Shown here piece after piece: positions 53,732-64,000 of a DNA stretch of 64,000 bases (its first letter is position 1; each line of letters begins with the position of its first letter). Under the pieces are notes generated by a model that saw nothing but the letters and a program-made list of their open reading frames with translations, was not told the origin of the DNA and searched no databases. The translations under genes and the position numbers were made by a program. The stretch is from Phreatobacter sp. (GTDB taxonomy: Bacteria > Pseudomonadota > Alphaproteobacteria > Rhizobiales > Phreatobacteraceae), in contig NZ_JALHMP010000010.1 in the NCBI RefSeq assembly GCF_022843985.1, positions 1 to 64,000 on the forward strand. Reading direction: 5' to 3'.

Positions 53732-53747
53732 GCCCGCTCCCCTCCTG

Positions 53748-54737
53748 TTAGCTCAGCGCCACGTTGACGGCGCTTTCCGGCAATTCCTGGCCGAAGCAGC
53801 GCTGGTAGAACTCGGCGACCAGCGTCCGCTCCAGCTCGTCGCACTTGTTCAGGAAGGTGAGGCGGAAGGCGAAGCCGATATCCTTGAAGATGTCAGCATT
53901 CTCGGCCCAGGTCAGCACGGTGCGCGGGCTCATGACGGTGGAGAGGTCGCCGTTCATGAAGGCGTTGCGGGTGAGGTCCGCCACGCGCACCATCTTGTTC
54001 ACTTGGTCGCGGCCCTCGGCGGTCTTGGCGAAGTTCTTCGCCTTGGCGAGGATGATGCCGACCTCGTTGTCGTGCGGCAGGTAGTTCAGCGTGGTGACGA
54101 TGGACCAGCGGTCCATCTGCGCCTGGTTGATCTGCTGCGTGCCGTGATAGAGGCCCGTCGTGTCGCCGAGGCCGACCGTATTGGCGGTGGCGAAGAGGCG
54201 GAAGGCGGGATGCGGGCGGATGACGCGGCTCTGATCGAGCAGGGTGAGACGGCCCGAGCTTTCCAGCACGCGCTGGATGACGAACATCACGTCCGGGCGG
54301 CCGGCGTCGTATTCGTCGAAGCAGAGCGCGACATTGTGCTGATAGGCCCAGGGCAGGATGCCGTCGCGGAATTCGGTGATCTGCTTGCCGTCCTTCAGCA
54401 CGATCGCGTCCTTGCCGACGAGGTCGATGCGGCTGACATGGCTGTCGAGGTTGACGCGGATGCAGGGCCAGTTGAGGCGGGCGGCGACCTGCTCGATATG
54501 GGTCGACTTGCCCGTGCCGTGATAGCCCGAGACCATGACGCGGCGGTTGAAGGCGAAACCGGCGAGGATGGCCAGCGTCGTCGGCTTGTCGAACAGATAA
54601 TCCGTGTCGAGGTCCGGGACATGGTCGCCGCCCTGGGAATAGGCGGGCGCCACCATGTCGGAATCGATGCCGAACACCTGGCGCACGGAAACGGTCGTAT
54701 CCGGGAGCCCGGACACATTGTCAGTCTGCACTGTCAC
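53748..54737 (-). CDS. cobS: Aerobic cobaltochelatase subunit CobS
   Basis: 329 aa from a GTG at 54737 with GGAGG at 7 nt; the upstream in-frame ATG (54782) gives a non-family extension. AAA+ ATPase: Walker [21 protein letters not shown], Walker [17 protein letters not shown], and sensor region [20 protein letters not shown]. CobS drives the CobNST cobalt insertion in the aerobic B12 route. It is the first gene of a six-gene operon (cobS, DUF29, unknown, GNAT, cobT, esterase). Confidence 0.95.
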   Translation of the reverse strand: MTVQTDNVSGLPDTTVSVRQVFGIDSDMVAPAYSQGGDHVPDLDTDYLFDKPTTLAILAGFAFNRRVMVSGYHGTGKSTHIEQVAARLNWPCIRVNLDSHVSRIDLVGKDAIVLKDGKQITEFRDGILPWAYQHNVALCFDEYDAGRPDVMFVIQRVLESSGRLTLLDQSRVIRPHPAFRLFATANTVGLGDTTGLYHGTQQINQAQMDRWSIVTTLNYLPHDNEVGIILAKAKNFAKTAEGRDQVNKMVRVADLTRNAFMNGDLSTVMSPRTVLTWAENADIFKDIGFAFRLTFLNKCDELERTLVAEFYQRCFGQELPESAVNVALS

Positions 54738-54891
54738 GAAAGAACCTCCGATGCCGCGTTCGGCGCAGCGAGCCATGTCCACATGATGGCGGCGACCTTA
54801 CCAGATCGCATCCAAAGCCCGGAAGGGTGCCCTTCGCGGGAATGCCATTCGAAATTCTGATGCGTCGCATCATGGTGCCGACCATCCGGGG

Positions 54892-55524
54892 TCAGCAGAA
54901 GCCGACGGATTTGAGATAATTATAGGCCTGGATGATCTCGCGCAGCTTGTCCTCGCGCGAGCGGTCGCCGCCATTGGCGTCCGGATGCAGGCGCTTGGCG
55001 AGCTCCTTGAACCGCGCCTTGATCTCGGTCGCAGTGGCATGGATGTCGAGGTTGAGCGTGTCGAGCGCCTTGCGCTCGGCATTGCGGATCATCCGCCCCT
55101 CGGGCTCGGCCGCCCGCTCGCCGGCCTGCCGCCAGTCGGCACCGTCGAACATGCCGAAGGGGTCGGCAGCCTTGCGCGGGTCGAAATGCGGCTTCGGCTC
55201 CTCGCGTCGCCCGGATTTCGTCCACGAATTGACGCCCATGCTCCAGGTCGGCCGGTGCCCGGTCAGCGCGTCCTTCTGATAGGCCGCCACCGCCGCGTCG
55301 TTCATACCGGCGAAATAATTGTAGCTGGCGTTGTATTCCTTGACGTGGTCGAGGCAGAACCAGACGAATTCACCCTCCCGGTCCCGCCCCAGGGGGGCCC
55401 GGTGGGTCGCCTCGCAGGGACAGCCGTTGAACCCGCACACGCGCATGCCCGGCCGGGCACGGGTGCGCCGGTCGTCGCCGGGCTTGACCCGGATGCTGTC
55501 GAAATAGGGCGAGTCGATCTTCAT
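54892..55524 (-). CDS. J-domain (DnaJ-like) protein
   Basis: 210 aa. The C-terminal J domain (about 150-210) carries the HPD motif (KRLHPDANGGDRSRED) after the helix TEIKARFKELA. The N-terminal half has conserved CGFNGCPCEATHRAP (Cys cluster) and EFVWFCLDHVKEYNASYNYF, typical of the rhizobial J-domain protein found next to cobS. A Cys4-type metal site is possible. It is presumably a co-chaperone for DnaK. It lies 154 bp upstream of cobS on the same strand, so possibly co-transcribed. Confidence 0.92.
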   Translation of the reverse strand: MKIDSPYFDSIRVKPGDDRRTRARPGMRVCGFNGCPCEATHRAPLGRDREGEFVWFCLDHVKEYNASYNYFAGMNDAAVAAYQKDALTGHRPTWSMGVNSWTKSGRREEPKPHFDPRKAADPFGMFDGADWRQAGERAAEPEGRMIRNAERKALDTLNLDIHATATEIKARFKELAKRLHPDANGGDRSREDKLREIIQAYNYLKSVGFC

Positions 55525-55682
55525 GATGTCCAGCGAAGCAGATCACGGATTATGGGGGTGGCGGGCTGCCGCGGCAAGGCAAGCCGCCGGGCAGCGCGCC
55601 TCCGCAGGCCGGCCTTGACCCGGGGTCACGGCGCTGCGAAGGGTCGGCGCTCCCGCCACCGAACGGTTCGGAAAACGCCGCC

Positions 55683-56288
55683 ATGACGATGACCCTGCAC
55701 TCCTCGCCCCTTTCCCCCTTCGGCCGCAAGGTGAAGCTGGCGCTGCACCATCTCGGGAGTCTGGCCGATGTCACCGTCGTCACCACCGATACGATGAATG
55801 CGGAGGATCCGATCCGTCGGACGAATCCGCTCGGCAAGATTCCGGCCCTCGTCCTCGCCGACGGCACGGTCGTCTACGACAGCCGCGTCATCATCGAACA
55901 TCTCGACCTCGTGGCCGGCGGCAAGCTCATCCCCGCGGAGCCGAAGGCCCGCATAACGGCTCTGACCCTGCAGGCGCTCGCCGATGGCATCATGGATGCG
56001 CTCATCCAGCAGCGCTACGAGGCCATGTTCCACGACGAGGCGGCACGCTCGGAAAAGTGGCTCGCCCACCAGCGCGGCAAGGTCGAGCGGGCCATGGCGG
56101 CGCTCGAGGCCGCGCCCCCGGCTCTCGCCGTCCATGCCGGCACCATCACGCTGGCCTGCGCCCTCGGCTATCAGGACATCCGCTTCGAGGGGACCTGGCG
56201 CCAGAGCCATCCGCGCCTCGTCGCCTGGCTCGATGGCTTCATCGCCCTGATGCCCGAGGCCTGGGCCGCGACCTCCGCGAAGGGCTGA
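55683..56288 (+). CDS. Glutathione S-transferase family protein
   Basis: 201 aa. The thioredoxin-like N-terminal domain has the catalytic region SPLSPFGRKVKLALHHLGSL, TNPLGKIPALVLADGTVVYD and SRVIIEHLDL (about 1-80). The alpha-helical C-terminal domain follows. It conjugates glutathione to electrophiles or acts in thiol chemistry. It is convergent with ccmB, separated by 2 bp. In related genomes another gene (often bolA) is divergent from the J-domain gene at this position. Confidence 0.92.
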   Translation: MTMTLHSSPLSPFGRKVKLALHHLGSLADVTVVTTDTMNAEDPIRRTNPLGKIPALVLADGTVVYDSRVIIEHLDLVAGGKLIPAEPKARITALTLQALADGIMDALIQQRYEAMFHDEAARSEKWLAHQRGKVERAMAALEAAPPALAVHAGTITLACALGYQDIRFEGTWRQSHPRLVAWLDGFIALMPEAWAATSAKG

Positions 56289-56290
56289 GC

Positions 56291-56962
56291 CTATTCCAGA
56301 CCGAAGCGCAGGGCTGCCGCCGCGGCGATCGGCCCCAGCACCAGGCTCATCAGCGACAGCGCCACCAGGATCATGAAGGGCTGGCCGAAGGGCAGCGGTC
56401 CGATAATGGCGGCGTTCGTCGCCGCCACGCCGAAGATCAGCACCGGGATGGTCAGCGGCAGCACGAGGATCGCCATCAAGAGGCCGCCGCGCCGGAGCGA
56501 CACCGCCAGCGCGGCACCGACCGCACCGATGAGGCTGAGGGCCGGCGTGCCCGCGCCAAGCGTCAGCGCGACGGCGCCCATGGCCTCCGGCGGCACGTTG
56601 AGGAAGAGCCCGAGCACCGGGGCCGCCGCCACCAGCGGCAGGCCGGTCGCCAGCCAGTGCGCTGCTGCTTTGGTGGCGATGACCAGCGGCAGGGGTGTCG
56701 GCGCCATCATCATCAGGTCGAGGGACCCGTCATCGGCATCGGCCTGGAACAGCCGGTCGAGGCCAAGCAGCGTCGCCAGCAGGGCGCCGATCCACAGGAT
56801 GGCGGGGCCGATCCGCGCCAGCAGGTTCATGTCGGGCCCGACCCCGAAGGGCACAATGGTGACCACCGCGAGGAAGAACACGACGCCGACCATCGCCCCA
56901 CCGCCGATGCGCATGGCGAGAAGGAGGTCGCGGCGGAAGATGGCGGCGAGCGGTCCGGTCAT
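56291..56962 (-). CDS. ccmB: Heme exporter protein CcmB
   Basis: 223 aa with six TM segments. The start AAIFRRDLLLAMRIGGGAMV and later DDGSLDLMMMAPTPLPLVIATK are CcmB-like. It is the permease of the CcmAB complex in cytochrome c maturation, which releases holo-CcmE using ATP. It overlaps ccmA by 4 bp (ATGA). ccmC/D, which commonly follow, are absent: the next gene is the convergent GST. Confidence 0.95.
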   Translation of the reverse strand: MTGPLAAIFRRDLLLAMRIGGGAMVGVVFFLAVVTIVPFGVGPDMNLLARIGPAILWIGALLATLLGLDRLFQADADDGSLDLMMMAPTPLPLVIATKAAAHWLATGLPLVAAAPVLGLFLNVPPEAMGAVALTLGAGTPALSLIGAVGAALAVSLRRGGLLMAILVLPLTIPVLIFGVAATNAAIIGPLPFGQPFMILVALSLMSLVLGPIAAAAALRFGLE

Positions 56963-57564
56963 GCTGCCCGTCCGATGGCCAGTTCCCGCGTCGGCAGGCC
57001 GAGGGGCCCGTGCGTGGCGGCGAGAATCAGTCCGCCGGACGCCACGTGGTCGGCCATGATCCCGGCCAACACCCTCTGGCTGGCGAGGTCGAGGGCCGCG
57101 GTCGGCTCATCGAGGAGCCAGATCGGCCGGGTGACCGTCAGCAGCCGGGCGAGCGCCAGCCGGCGCCGCTGGCCGGCGGAGAGATAGCCCGCCGGCAGGG
57201 CTGCGAGATGGCCGATGCCGAGCCGTTCCATGGCTGCCTCCGGACCCCGGCCGCCACCGCCGAGATAGCGGGTCCAGAAGGCGAGGTTCTCGGCCACGGT
57301 CAGCGATCCCTTGAAGGCGTCCTGATGGCCGCAATAGTGGCACTGTTCGCCGATGCTCGCCTCGGGGTCGCCGCCCTCCAGCGTGAGTTGGCCCTCCTCG
57401 ATGCGCACCAGTCCGGCGATCAGGCGCAACAGGCTCGACTTGCCAGCCCCGTTCGGCCCGGTCACCTGCACAGCCTCGCCGGCATCGACGGCAAAGCCCA
57501 GGTCGGCGAAGACGATTCGGCCGCCGCGCTGGCAGGTCAGGGCATGGGCGGTCAGGCGCATCAT
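56959..57564 (-). CDS. ccmA: Heme ABC exporter ATP-binding protein CcmA
   Basis: 201 aa. Walker A VTGPNGAGKSSLLRLIAGL, signature LSAGQRRRLALARLLTV and Walker B IWLLDEPTAALD match CcmA. CHYCGHQDAFKGSLTVAENL is the typical Q-loop region. It powers the release of heme-loaded CcmE in cytochrome c biogenesis. It is divergent from acnA, with the promoters in the 182-bp gap, and is translationally coupled to ccmB. Confidence 0.95.
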   Translation of the reverse strand: MMRLTAHALTCQRGGRIVFADLGFAVDAGEAVQVTGPNGAGKSSLLRLIAGLVRIEEGQLTLEGGDPEASIGEQCHYCGHQDAFKGSLTVAENLAFWTRYLGGGGRGPEAAMERLGIGHLAALPAGYLSAGQRRRLALARLLTVTRPIWLLDEPTAALDLASQRVLAGIMADHVASGGLILAATHGPLGLPTRELAIGRAA

Positions 57565-57746
57565 GCCGCATTCCTCCGCGACGAAAGGGTGACCTGCGAG
57601 AGGCGATAAGCGCTTCTAACCATATGGCGGGCTGATTGGAATCCCTCTATAACGCCGCCGATCGGCCGCCGCCTCTCATGCGTGTATCGAGGGCCCAGGG
57701 TTTCAGGGCGCGACGTCGGCCTCCAGAACGAGGGGATCATCGCCAT

Positions 57747-60467
<2,721 letters not shown>

Positions 60468-60473
60468 GACTGC

Positions 60474-60508
60474 GGCGTGACATAGTTATCCTGACGCTAT
60501 GTCACGCC
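60474..60508. repeat. Perfect 12-bp hairpin after acnA
   Basis: GGCGTGACATAG (60474-60485) and CTATGTCACGCC (60497-60508) flank an 11-nt loop, starting 6 bp after the acnA stop. No T-run follows, so it may be a Rho-aided or RNA-stability element. It also marks the left edge of the two-gene insertion. Confidence 0.7.
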
Positions 60509-60524
60509 ATTCAGGCTCCGAAGT

Positions 60525-61328
60525 ATGACAGGTGAAAGTCCGGCGGCAGATCCTTCGCGCACGGAAACAAAGTCCGAGCGCGTGACGAAGATTGCCAACG
60601 CGTCGACCGCTGTGGTCGGCAGCCTTATCGCTGTGGGAACGGCGGTGGGAGGGGCGGTCACGTGGTGGACAGTGTTTTTTGCCGCCCCGGCTCCGCCTAA
60701 GGAAAGTGCGCCGCCACCCTCAGCGATCATGCAGCCGCCTCAGGTGGTGATCTCGCCGACGGTGATCATTTCACCTACGGTCAATGCCGGCCATGCGACG
60801 GCACCTCCTTCCTCGCAAGATACAAGGTCTGAGACGGTCAGCGCAGCAAAGCCAGCAGTCACGTCGGGTTCGGCTGCGCCGCCACCGGCGTCACCGCCGG
60901 TCGCTGTTGCGCCGGTCGCCGCCGCTCCGATCGTCGCGGTGCCGGTGCCAGCCCCGGCGCCTGCCGTACCAATCGTGACGGCCACCCCGCCTCCTGTCGT
61001 CACGGCGGTGGCTGTGCCGGTCGCTCCACCGCCGGCGACGACCCGTGGCGACGGCCCTCGGACATTCGCGGGCTGCACCGTCCTGGGGGCGGCTCCGATC
61101 ATCCGGGTCAAGCCCAATGACGTGCTCTGCTCCTCCGACGGAGCCAGCCGGATCGTCATCGAAAGCATGTCCGGCACGCGCCTCTACTATCTCGATGGCC
61201 GGAACCGACAGTTCTGCCTGTTTGGCGAGCTTTGCGGACTGAGATGGTCGGATGCGCCGCGGTTCATCGTGCGGCCGCACCGCATGGCGTCGGACGAGCC
61301 GCCGACAGTTGATCTCGTGATGCAATAG
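60525..61328 (+). CDS. Membrane-anchored Pro/Val/Ala-rich hypothetical protein
   Basis: 267 aa. A charged N-terminus (SRTETKSERVTKIAN) precedes one TM segment (STAVVGSLIAVGTAVGGAVT). A long low-complexity Pro/Ala/Val linker (about 55-180) contains a short repeat, VISPTVIISPTV. A compact C-terminal domain carries four Cys (in FAGCTVLG, DVLCSSDG and FCLFGELCG), possibly disulfide-linked outside the membrane. No family was recognised. Its Shine-Dalgarno is weak. The next gene starts 16 bp downstream, so they form a pair. Function is unknown. Confidence 0.72.
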   Translation: MTGESPAADPSRTETKSERVTKIANASTAVVGSLIAVGTAVGGAVTWWTVFFAAPAPPKESAPPPSAIMQPPQVVISPTVIISPTVNAGHATAPPSSQDTRSETVSAAKPAVTSGSAAPPPASPPVAVAPVAAAPIVAVPVPAPAPAVPIVTATPPPVVTAVAVPVAPPPATTRGDGPRTFAGCTVLGAAPIIRVKPNDVLCSSDGASRIVIESMSGTRLYYLDGRNRQFCLFGELCGLRWSDAPRFIVRPHRMASDEPPTVDLVMQ

Positions 61329-61344
61329 GGACAAGGGGTGCTCA

Positions 61345-61773
61345 ATGAGACGGATTGGGATGGTCTTGCTGATGCTGCAGCTTGGAAGCGCATCGGCAGT
61401 TTGGGGACAGGGCGTTCAGCCTTCGGCGTCAGTGCCAGCTCATCCCGTACTGACCCAAAGCGACAACGCCCGTCTCATGCGCGTCGATGAAGGCATCTTT
61501 GAGCTGCAGGTCGGGCGCACAGTCGACCTGACCGACAAGAAGATCATGATCATGATCGATTCGATCCAGAATGCCGAAGACCCAACTCGGGCGCTGGTCA
61601 TTTTTCGATATCCCAATAGCTCGGCCGGCTTTCGGATCGGAAGCCGCTGGAATCTGAAAGATTTTTTCAGAGAAGAGCTTCGAGACTACAAGGCGTGTTT
61701 CATTGACATTGTTCGGGTTATCGCGCCCCGGGGAGCGCCCGCGTCGGCGACCTTACGCATGGAGTGTTCCTGA
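61345..61773 (+). CDS. Secreted 142-aa hypothetical protein
   Basis: A signal peptide (MRRIGMVLLMLQLGSASAVW, cleavage near WGQG) is followed by a small beta-rich domain with FELQVGRTVDLTDKKIMIMI, DSIQNAEDPTRALVIFRY and KDFFREELRDYKACFIDIVR. Two Cys (in YKACFID and RMECS) may form a disulfide. The coding sequence is visibly less GC-rich than the flanks. A good Shine-Dalgarno (AAGGGG) precedes the ATG. It pairs with the upstream membrane protein gene; the terminator at 61805-61842 ends the pair. Function is unknown. Confidence 0.72.
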   Translation: MRRIGMVLLMLQLGSASAVWGQGVQPSASVPAHPVLTQSDNARLMRVDEGIFELQVGRTVDLTDKKIMIMIDSIQNAEDPTRALVIFRYPNSSAGFRIGSRWNLKDFFREELRDYKACFIDIVRVIAPRGAPASATLRMECS

Positions 61774-61804
61774 GCGCCTTGTTCGCAGCCGGTTAGCCCG
61801 GTCG

Positions 61805-61842
61805 CGGCGGCTTGGTATGTGCCAAGCCGCCGTTGTCTTTTT
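61805..61842 (+). terminator. Rho-independent terminator of the two-gene insertion
   Basis: An 11-bp stem (61805-61815 with 61822-61832) and a 6-nt loop are followed by TTGTCTTTTT. It lies 32 nt after the stop of the 142-aa gene. It insulates the insertion from the DUF1223 gene. Confidence 0.9.
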
Positions 61843-61933
61843 GGGGATGCAGCAGGCATTCACGGCCGTTTGCGCTATTTTCACCCAACCGTGAGTAGCC
61901 TCCGGGAGGGTCGTGGGCGTAGACAACCCTCGC

Positions 61934-61970
61934 GGAACCGAACGGGTTCCCGAAATCGGGGCGGATTTCG
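61934..61970 (+). promoter_or_regulatory. Two abutting hairpins before the DUF1223 start
   Basis: GGAACC-gaacg-GGTTCC (61934-61950) is followed directly by CGAAATC-ggggcg-GATTTCG (61951-61970), and the ATG of the DUF1223 gene begins at the next base. The only Shine-Dalgarno-like GGGG lies in the loop of the second hairpin. This suggests structure-dependent translation. Confidence 0.6.
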
Positions 61971-62738
61971 ATGTTGCTTGGCAGAATCTGCGGCGTGTTC
62001 GCGTGCGCCTTCATCGCTTTGGGAGGAGCGCAGGCATCGCCGCTTCAGCGTCCCACTGCCGTGGTCGAACTCTTTACCAGCCAGGGCTGCTCGTCCTGCC
62101 CGCCCGCCGACCGCTTCGTCGCCGATCTGGCCGATCGTCCTGATGTGATCGCCCTGACCCTGGCGGTCGACTACTGGGACTATCTCGGCTGGCGCGACAC
62201 CCTCGCCCGGCCGATCCATGCCAAGCGCCAGAAGGCCTATGCCTATCTGCGCGGCGACCGGCAGATCTACACGCCACAGATGATCGTCAACGGCATCGGC
62301 CATGTGATCGGTTCCGATCGCCCCGCCGTCGAGCGCGTGATGGAACAGACCCGCGGCCAGGCCGGGGTGCTTGCCGTGCCGGTGACGCTGCGCATCAGCG
62401 GTGACACGATCACCATCATCCTGCCGCCGGCCAATCTCGGCCTCGGGACTGACAATCCCGCCACCGTCTTCCTGTTCGGCGTCTCGTCGCGCCAGCCGGT
62501 GGACATCACCCGCGGCGAGAACCGCGGCCAGACGATGATCTATCGCAATGTGGTGCGCTCCCACGCCATTCTCGGCGAATGGACCGGCGGCGCGCAGACC
62601 TTCACGGTCTCCCGCCGCGAACAGGTCGCGCCGGAATGCGAGCGGCTGGCGGTCCTCGTCCAGGCCGGGACGCCGCGGCGCCCGGGGGCCGTGGTCGGTG
62701 CCGCCATGATCGAGATGCCAGCCCTCGCCATTCACTGA
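61971..62738 (+). CDS. DUF1223 domain-containing protein (thioredoxin-like)
   Basis: 255 aa. A signal peptide (LLGRICGVFACAFIALGGAQ) precedes a thioredoxin-like domain starting VVELFTSQGCSSCPPADRFV, with a CxxC pair. Further motifs are LTLAVDYWDYLGWRDTLARP, YTPQMIVNGIGHVIGSD and LFGVSSRQPVDITRGENRGQ, typical of DUF1223. It is predicted periplasmic; function unknown, perhaps redox. It is commonly next to acnA in rhizobia; here a two-gene insertion separates them. Confidence 0.92.
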   Translation: MLLGRICGVFACAFIALGGAQASPLQRPTAVVELFTSQGCSSCPPADRFVADLADRPDVIALTLAVDYWDYLGWRDTLARPIHAKRQKAYAYLRGDRQIYTPQMIVNGIGHVIGSDRPAVERVMEQTRGQAGVLAVPVTLRISGDTITIILPPANLGLGTDNPATVFLFGVSSRQPVDITRGENRGQTMIYRNVVRSHAILGEWTGGAQTFTVSRREQVAPECERLAVLVQAGTPRRPGAVVGAAMIEMPALAIH

Positions 62739-62750
62739 CGGCAGGCGAAC

Positions 62751-63014
62751 TCAGGCCCGCGCCATCCACACCATGTCAGGCGCGACGATACCGGGCACGT
62801 CGTCCTCGTCGATGCGGCTGACGGCATCCACCGAGACCATCTTCTCGGCGTTGAGCGGGCAGACGCCCTGCCGCACGAGTTCGCGGCCGAGGCTCTTGCG
62901 CACATGCGCCGCCGCCGTTTCGGCGATATCGGCCTCGATGAAACGGGTCGCCGCAAAGCGCGAGCCGTTGGCGCTGTCGGTTTCTCCACGGGCGTCGCAA
63001 CGATACCAGGGCAT
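62751..63014 (-). CDS. 87-aa hypothetical protein
   Basis: Start ATG at 63014 (MPWYRCDARGETDSANGS); the frame is open upstream without support. The sequence is hydrophilic with an acidic end (VSRIDEDDVPGIVAPDMVW) and two Cys. No domain was recognised. It lies between the convergent DUF1223 gene and the divergent CAP-domain gene. Codon pattern supports coding; function is unknown. Confidence 0.6.
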   Translation of the reverse strand: MPWYRCDARGETDSANGSRFAATRFIEADIAETAAAHVRKSLGRELVRQGVCPLNAEKMVSVDAVSRIDEDDVPGIVAPDMVWMARA

Positions 63015-63152
63015 GTTTCCGTCCAATTTCCTGTTCAAGCCTCTCCCAACCACATCGACGTTGAGAGAGCGTTGAGAAGTTTGCTTAACCATTCATGGCC
63101 CATCCATGGAGCCGTGATGGGCATGGGTGGTTCGGGTGAAGGAAAAGGTTCA

Positions 63153-63704
63153 ATGGCTGAATATGACCTGAAGGGCCGCGGCGACCTGCTGCCGCGCCGG
63201 ATGCTCCTCGCCGGCGGCGGCGCGTCGCTTCTTCTCGGCGCCTGCTCGGCGCCTCCGGTGGCGGCGCCGTCCCAGCCGAGCTTCTATCGCAACCTCGCGC
63301 AGGCGGGGGCGCGCGTCGATTCCGCCATGGCCGCCGCGATGATCTCCGGCTTCCGCCGCAACAACGGCCGCAGCGCCCTGACCGTCGATCCCGTCCTGAT
63401 GGCGGTGGCCGAAGCCCAGGCCACGGCCATGACCCAGGCGGACCAGGTCGGCGTGCGCACCGGCGCCGTCGGCGCCAGGCTGACCACGGCCGGCTATCGC
63501 CACCGGGCCGCTGTCGAGAACACGTCCGCCGGCTATCTCACCCTCGCCGAGGCCTTTTCCGGCTGGCGCGATTCCCCGCCCCACCGCGCCAACATGCTGA
63601 ACCCCGCCGTCACCCGTCTCGGCATCGCGACGGGCTTCCGCCCGGGCTCGCGCTACCGCGTCTTCTGGGCGCTCGTTCTGGCCGAGCCTACGGCCGTCGC
63701 CTGA
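63153..63704 (+). CDS. CAP (SCP/PR1) domain lipoprotein
   Basis: 183 aa from the ATG at 63153. A basic, twin-Arg-containing leader (LPRRMLLAGGGASLLLGACS) ends in a lipobox LLGAC, so it is a membrane-anchored lipoprotein. The CAP domain shows FRRNNGRSALTVDPVLMAVA, AGYRHRAAVENTSAGY, FSGWRDSPPHRANMLNPAVT and LGIATGFRPGSRYRVFWALV. CAP proteins are extracytoplasmic, often sterol- or lipid-binding or hydrolase-like; the role is unknown. It converges on the SDR gene. Confidence 0.9.
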   Translation: MAEYDLKGRGDLLPRRMLLAGGGASLLLGACSAPPVAAPSQPSFYRNLAQAGARVDSAMAAAMISGFRRNNGRSALTVDPVLMAVAEAQATAMTQADQVGVRTGAVGARLTTAGYRHRAAVENTSAGYLTLAEAFSGWRDSPPHRANMLNPAVTRLGIATGFRPGSRYRVFWALVLAEPTAVA

Positions 63705-63714
63705 TCGGGCAGGG

Positions 63715-64000
63715 TCAGACGGCGCACATGCCGCCGTCGACGCTGTACACCCCGCCGTGACAGTAACCGGCGGCATCGGAGGCGAGGAAGGCGACGAGCT
63801 CGGCCACCTCGTCGACATGGCCATAGCGTCCCTGAGGCACGGCGGCCGAGACGGCGGCACGGGCAGCCTGCACATCCGGGCTCTGGCCGGCATTGATCGA
63901 GTCCATCATGCGGCTCTCGATCGGCCCGGGATTGACCGAGACCACCCGGACGCCCCGCGGCCCGGCCTCGGCTGCAACGGACCGGGTGATGCCGATCACC
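63715..64000 (-). CDS. SDR family oxidoreductase (5' part outside window)
   Basis: Only the C-terminal part (about 95 codons) is seen; the frame runs off the right edge. It shows VNPGPIESRMMDSINAG, GRYGHVDEVAELVAFLASDA and the typical end GYCHGGVYSVDGGM. The Rossmann Gly motif and the Ser-Tyr-Lys site lie outside the window. It is an NAD(P)-dependent dehydrogenase of unknown substrate. Confidence 0.88.
   Translation of the reverse strand, partial: VIGITRSVAAEAGPRGVRVVSVNPGPIESRMMDSINAGQSPDVQAARAAVSAAVPQGRYGHVDEVAELVAFLASDAAGYCHGGVYSVDGGMCAV

Overview
The window is GC-rich, densely coded DNA and reads as a chromosomal segment of an alphaproteobacterium, most likely of the order Hyphomicrobiales (Rhizobiales). 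The reasons are an aerobic cobaltochelatase pair (cobS/cobT), a PHB module (phbA, phbB, phaR), ccmAB, an acnA-linked DUF1223 gene, DUF1488 and DUF29 proteins, a Flp-type pilin and frequent GTG starts. I see no rRNA, integrase, transposase, prophage or CRISPR array. Species assignment is not possible from the sequence alone.

Layout. 1-9.3 kb holds small and membrane proteins, a transglutaminase-like protein, a terC-sbtA-sbtB operon (predicted TerC membrane protein, bicarbonate transporter and PII-like partner), an Asp/Glu/hydantoin-racemase-fold protein that lacks the catalytic cysteines, and a cold-shock gene with a clear promoter and terminator. 9.6-10.6 kb has a GNAT gene, a small protein and the only RNA gene, tRNA-Gly(GCC). 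10.8-21.5 kb looks like a catabolic region: amidohydrolase, FAD-dependent oxidoreductase, NAD(P)H oxidoreductase, a MarR regulator, a full sugar-type ABC importer (ATPase, binding protein, two permeases) with a 3-hydroxyisobutyrate-dehydrogenase-like enzyme, and a divergent 2-hydroxyacid dehydrogenase. 21.5-23 kb is an SPFH/NfeD pair. 23.2-26.8 kb is a Mn/Zn ABC importer behind two matching palindromic operators.

26.9-36 kb is mainly housekeeping: hemH, a CoA ligase-like gene, an RluA-type pseudouridine synthase, ftsY, a zincin metallopeptidase, a CoxG-like protein, a methyltransferase, a YihY protein and a MacB-like permease. 36.1-46.4 kb holds a dual GGDEF-EAL protein, argJ, mutT, an isolated Flp pilin, the PHB cluster and a second GGDEF-EAL protein with degenerate motifs. 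46.4-50.2 kb has a gamma-glutamyltransferase-like gene, a GlcG/HbpS-like gene, rpmF, a dispersed-type inverted repeat and a phytase-like esterase.

50.2-57.6 kb is the cobalamin region. cobS and cobT are separated by three extra genes, and the last five genes are linked by 4-bp overlaps. A J-domain gene, a GST and ccmB/ccmA follow. 57.7-64 kb holds acnA, a two-gene insertion of unknown function, DUF1223 behind two abutting hairpins, a CAP-domain lipoprotein and the 3' part of an SDR gene cut by the window edge.

The most unusual items are the terC-sbtA-sbtB operon, the genes inserted between cobS and cobT, the twin operators before the metal importer, the two-gene insertion after acnA, and several enzymes whose signature residues are changed. 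No single clear-cut new defence or mobile system was found.
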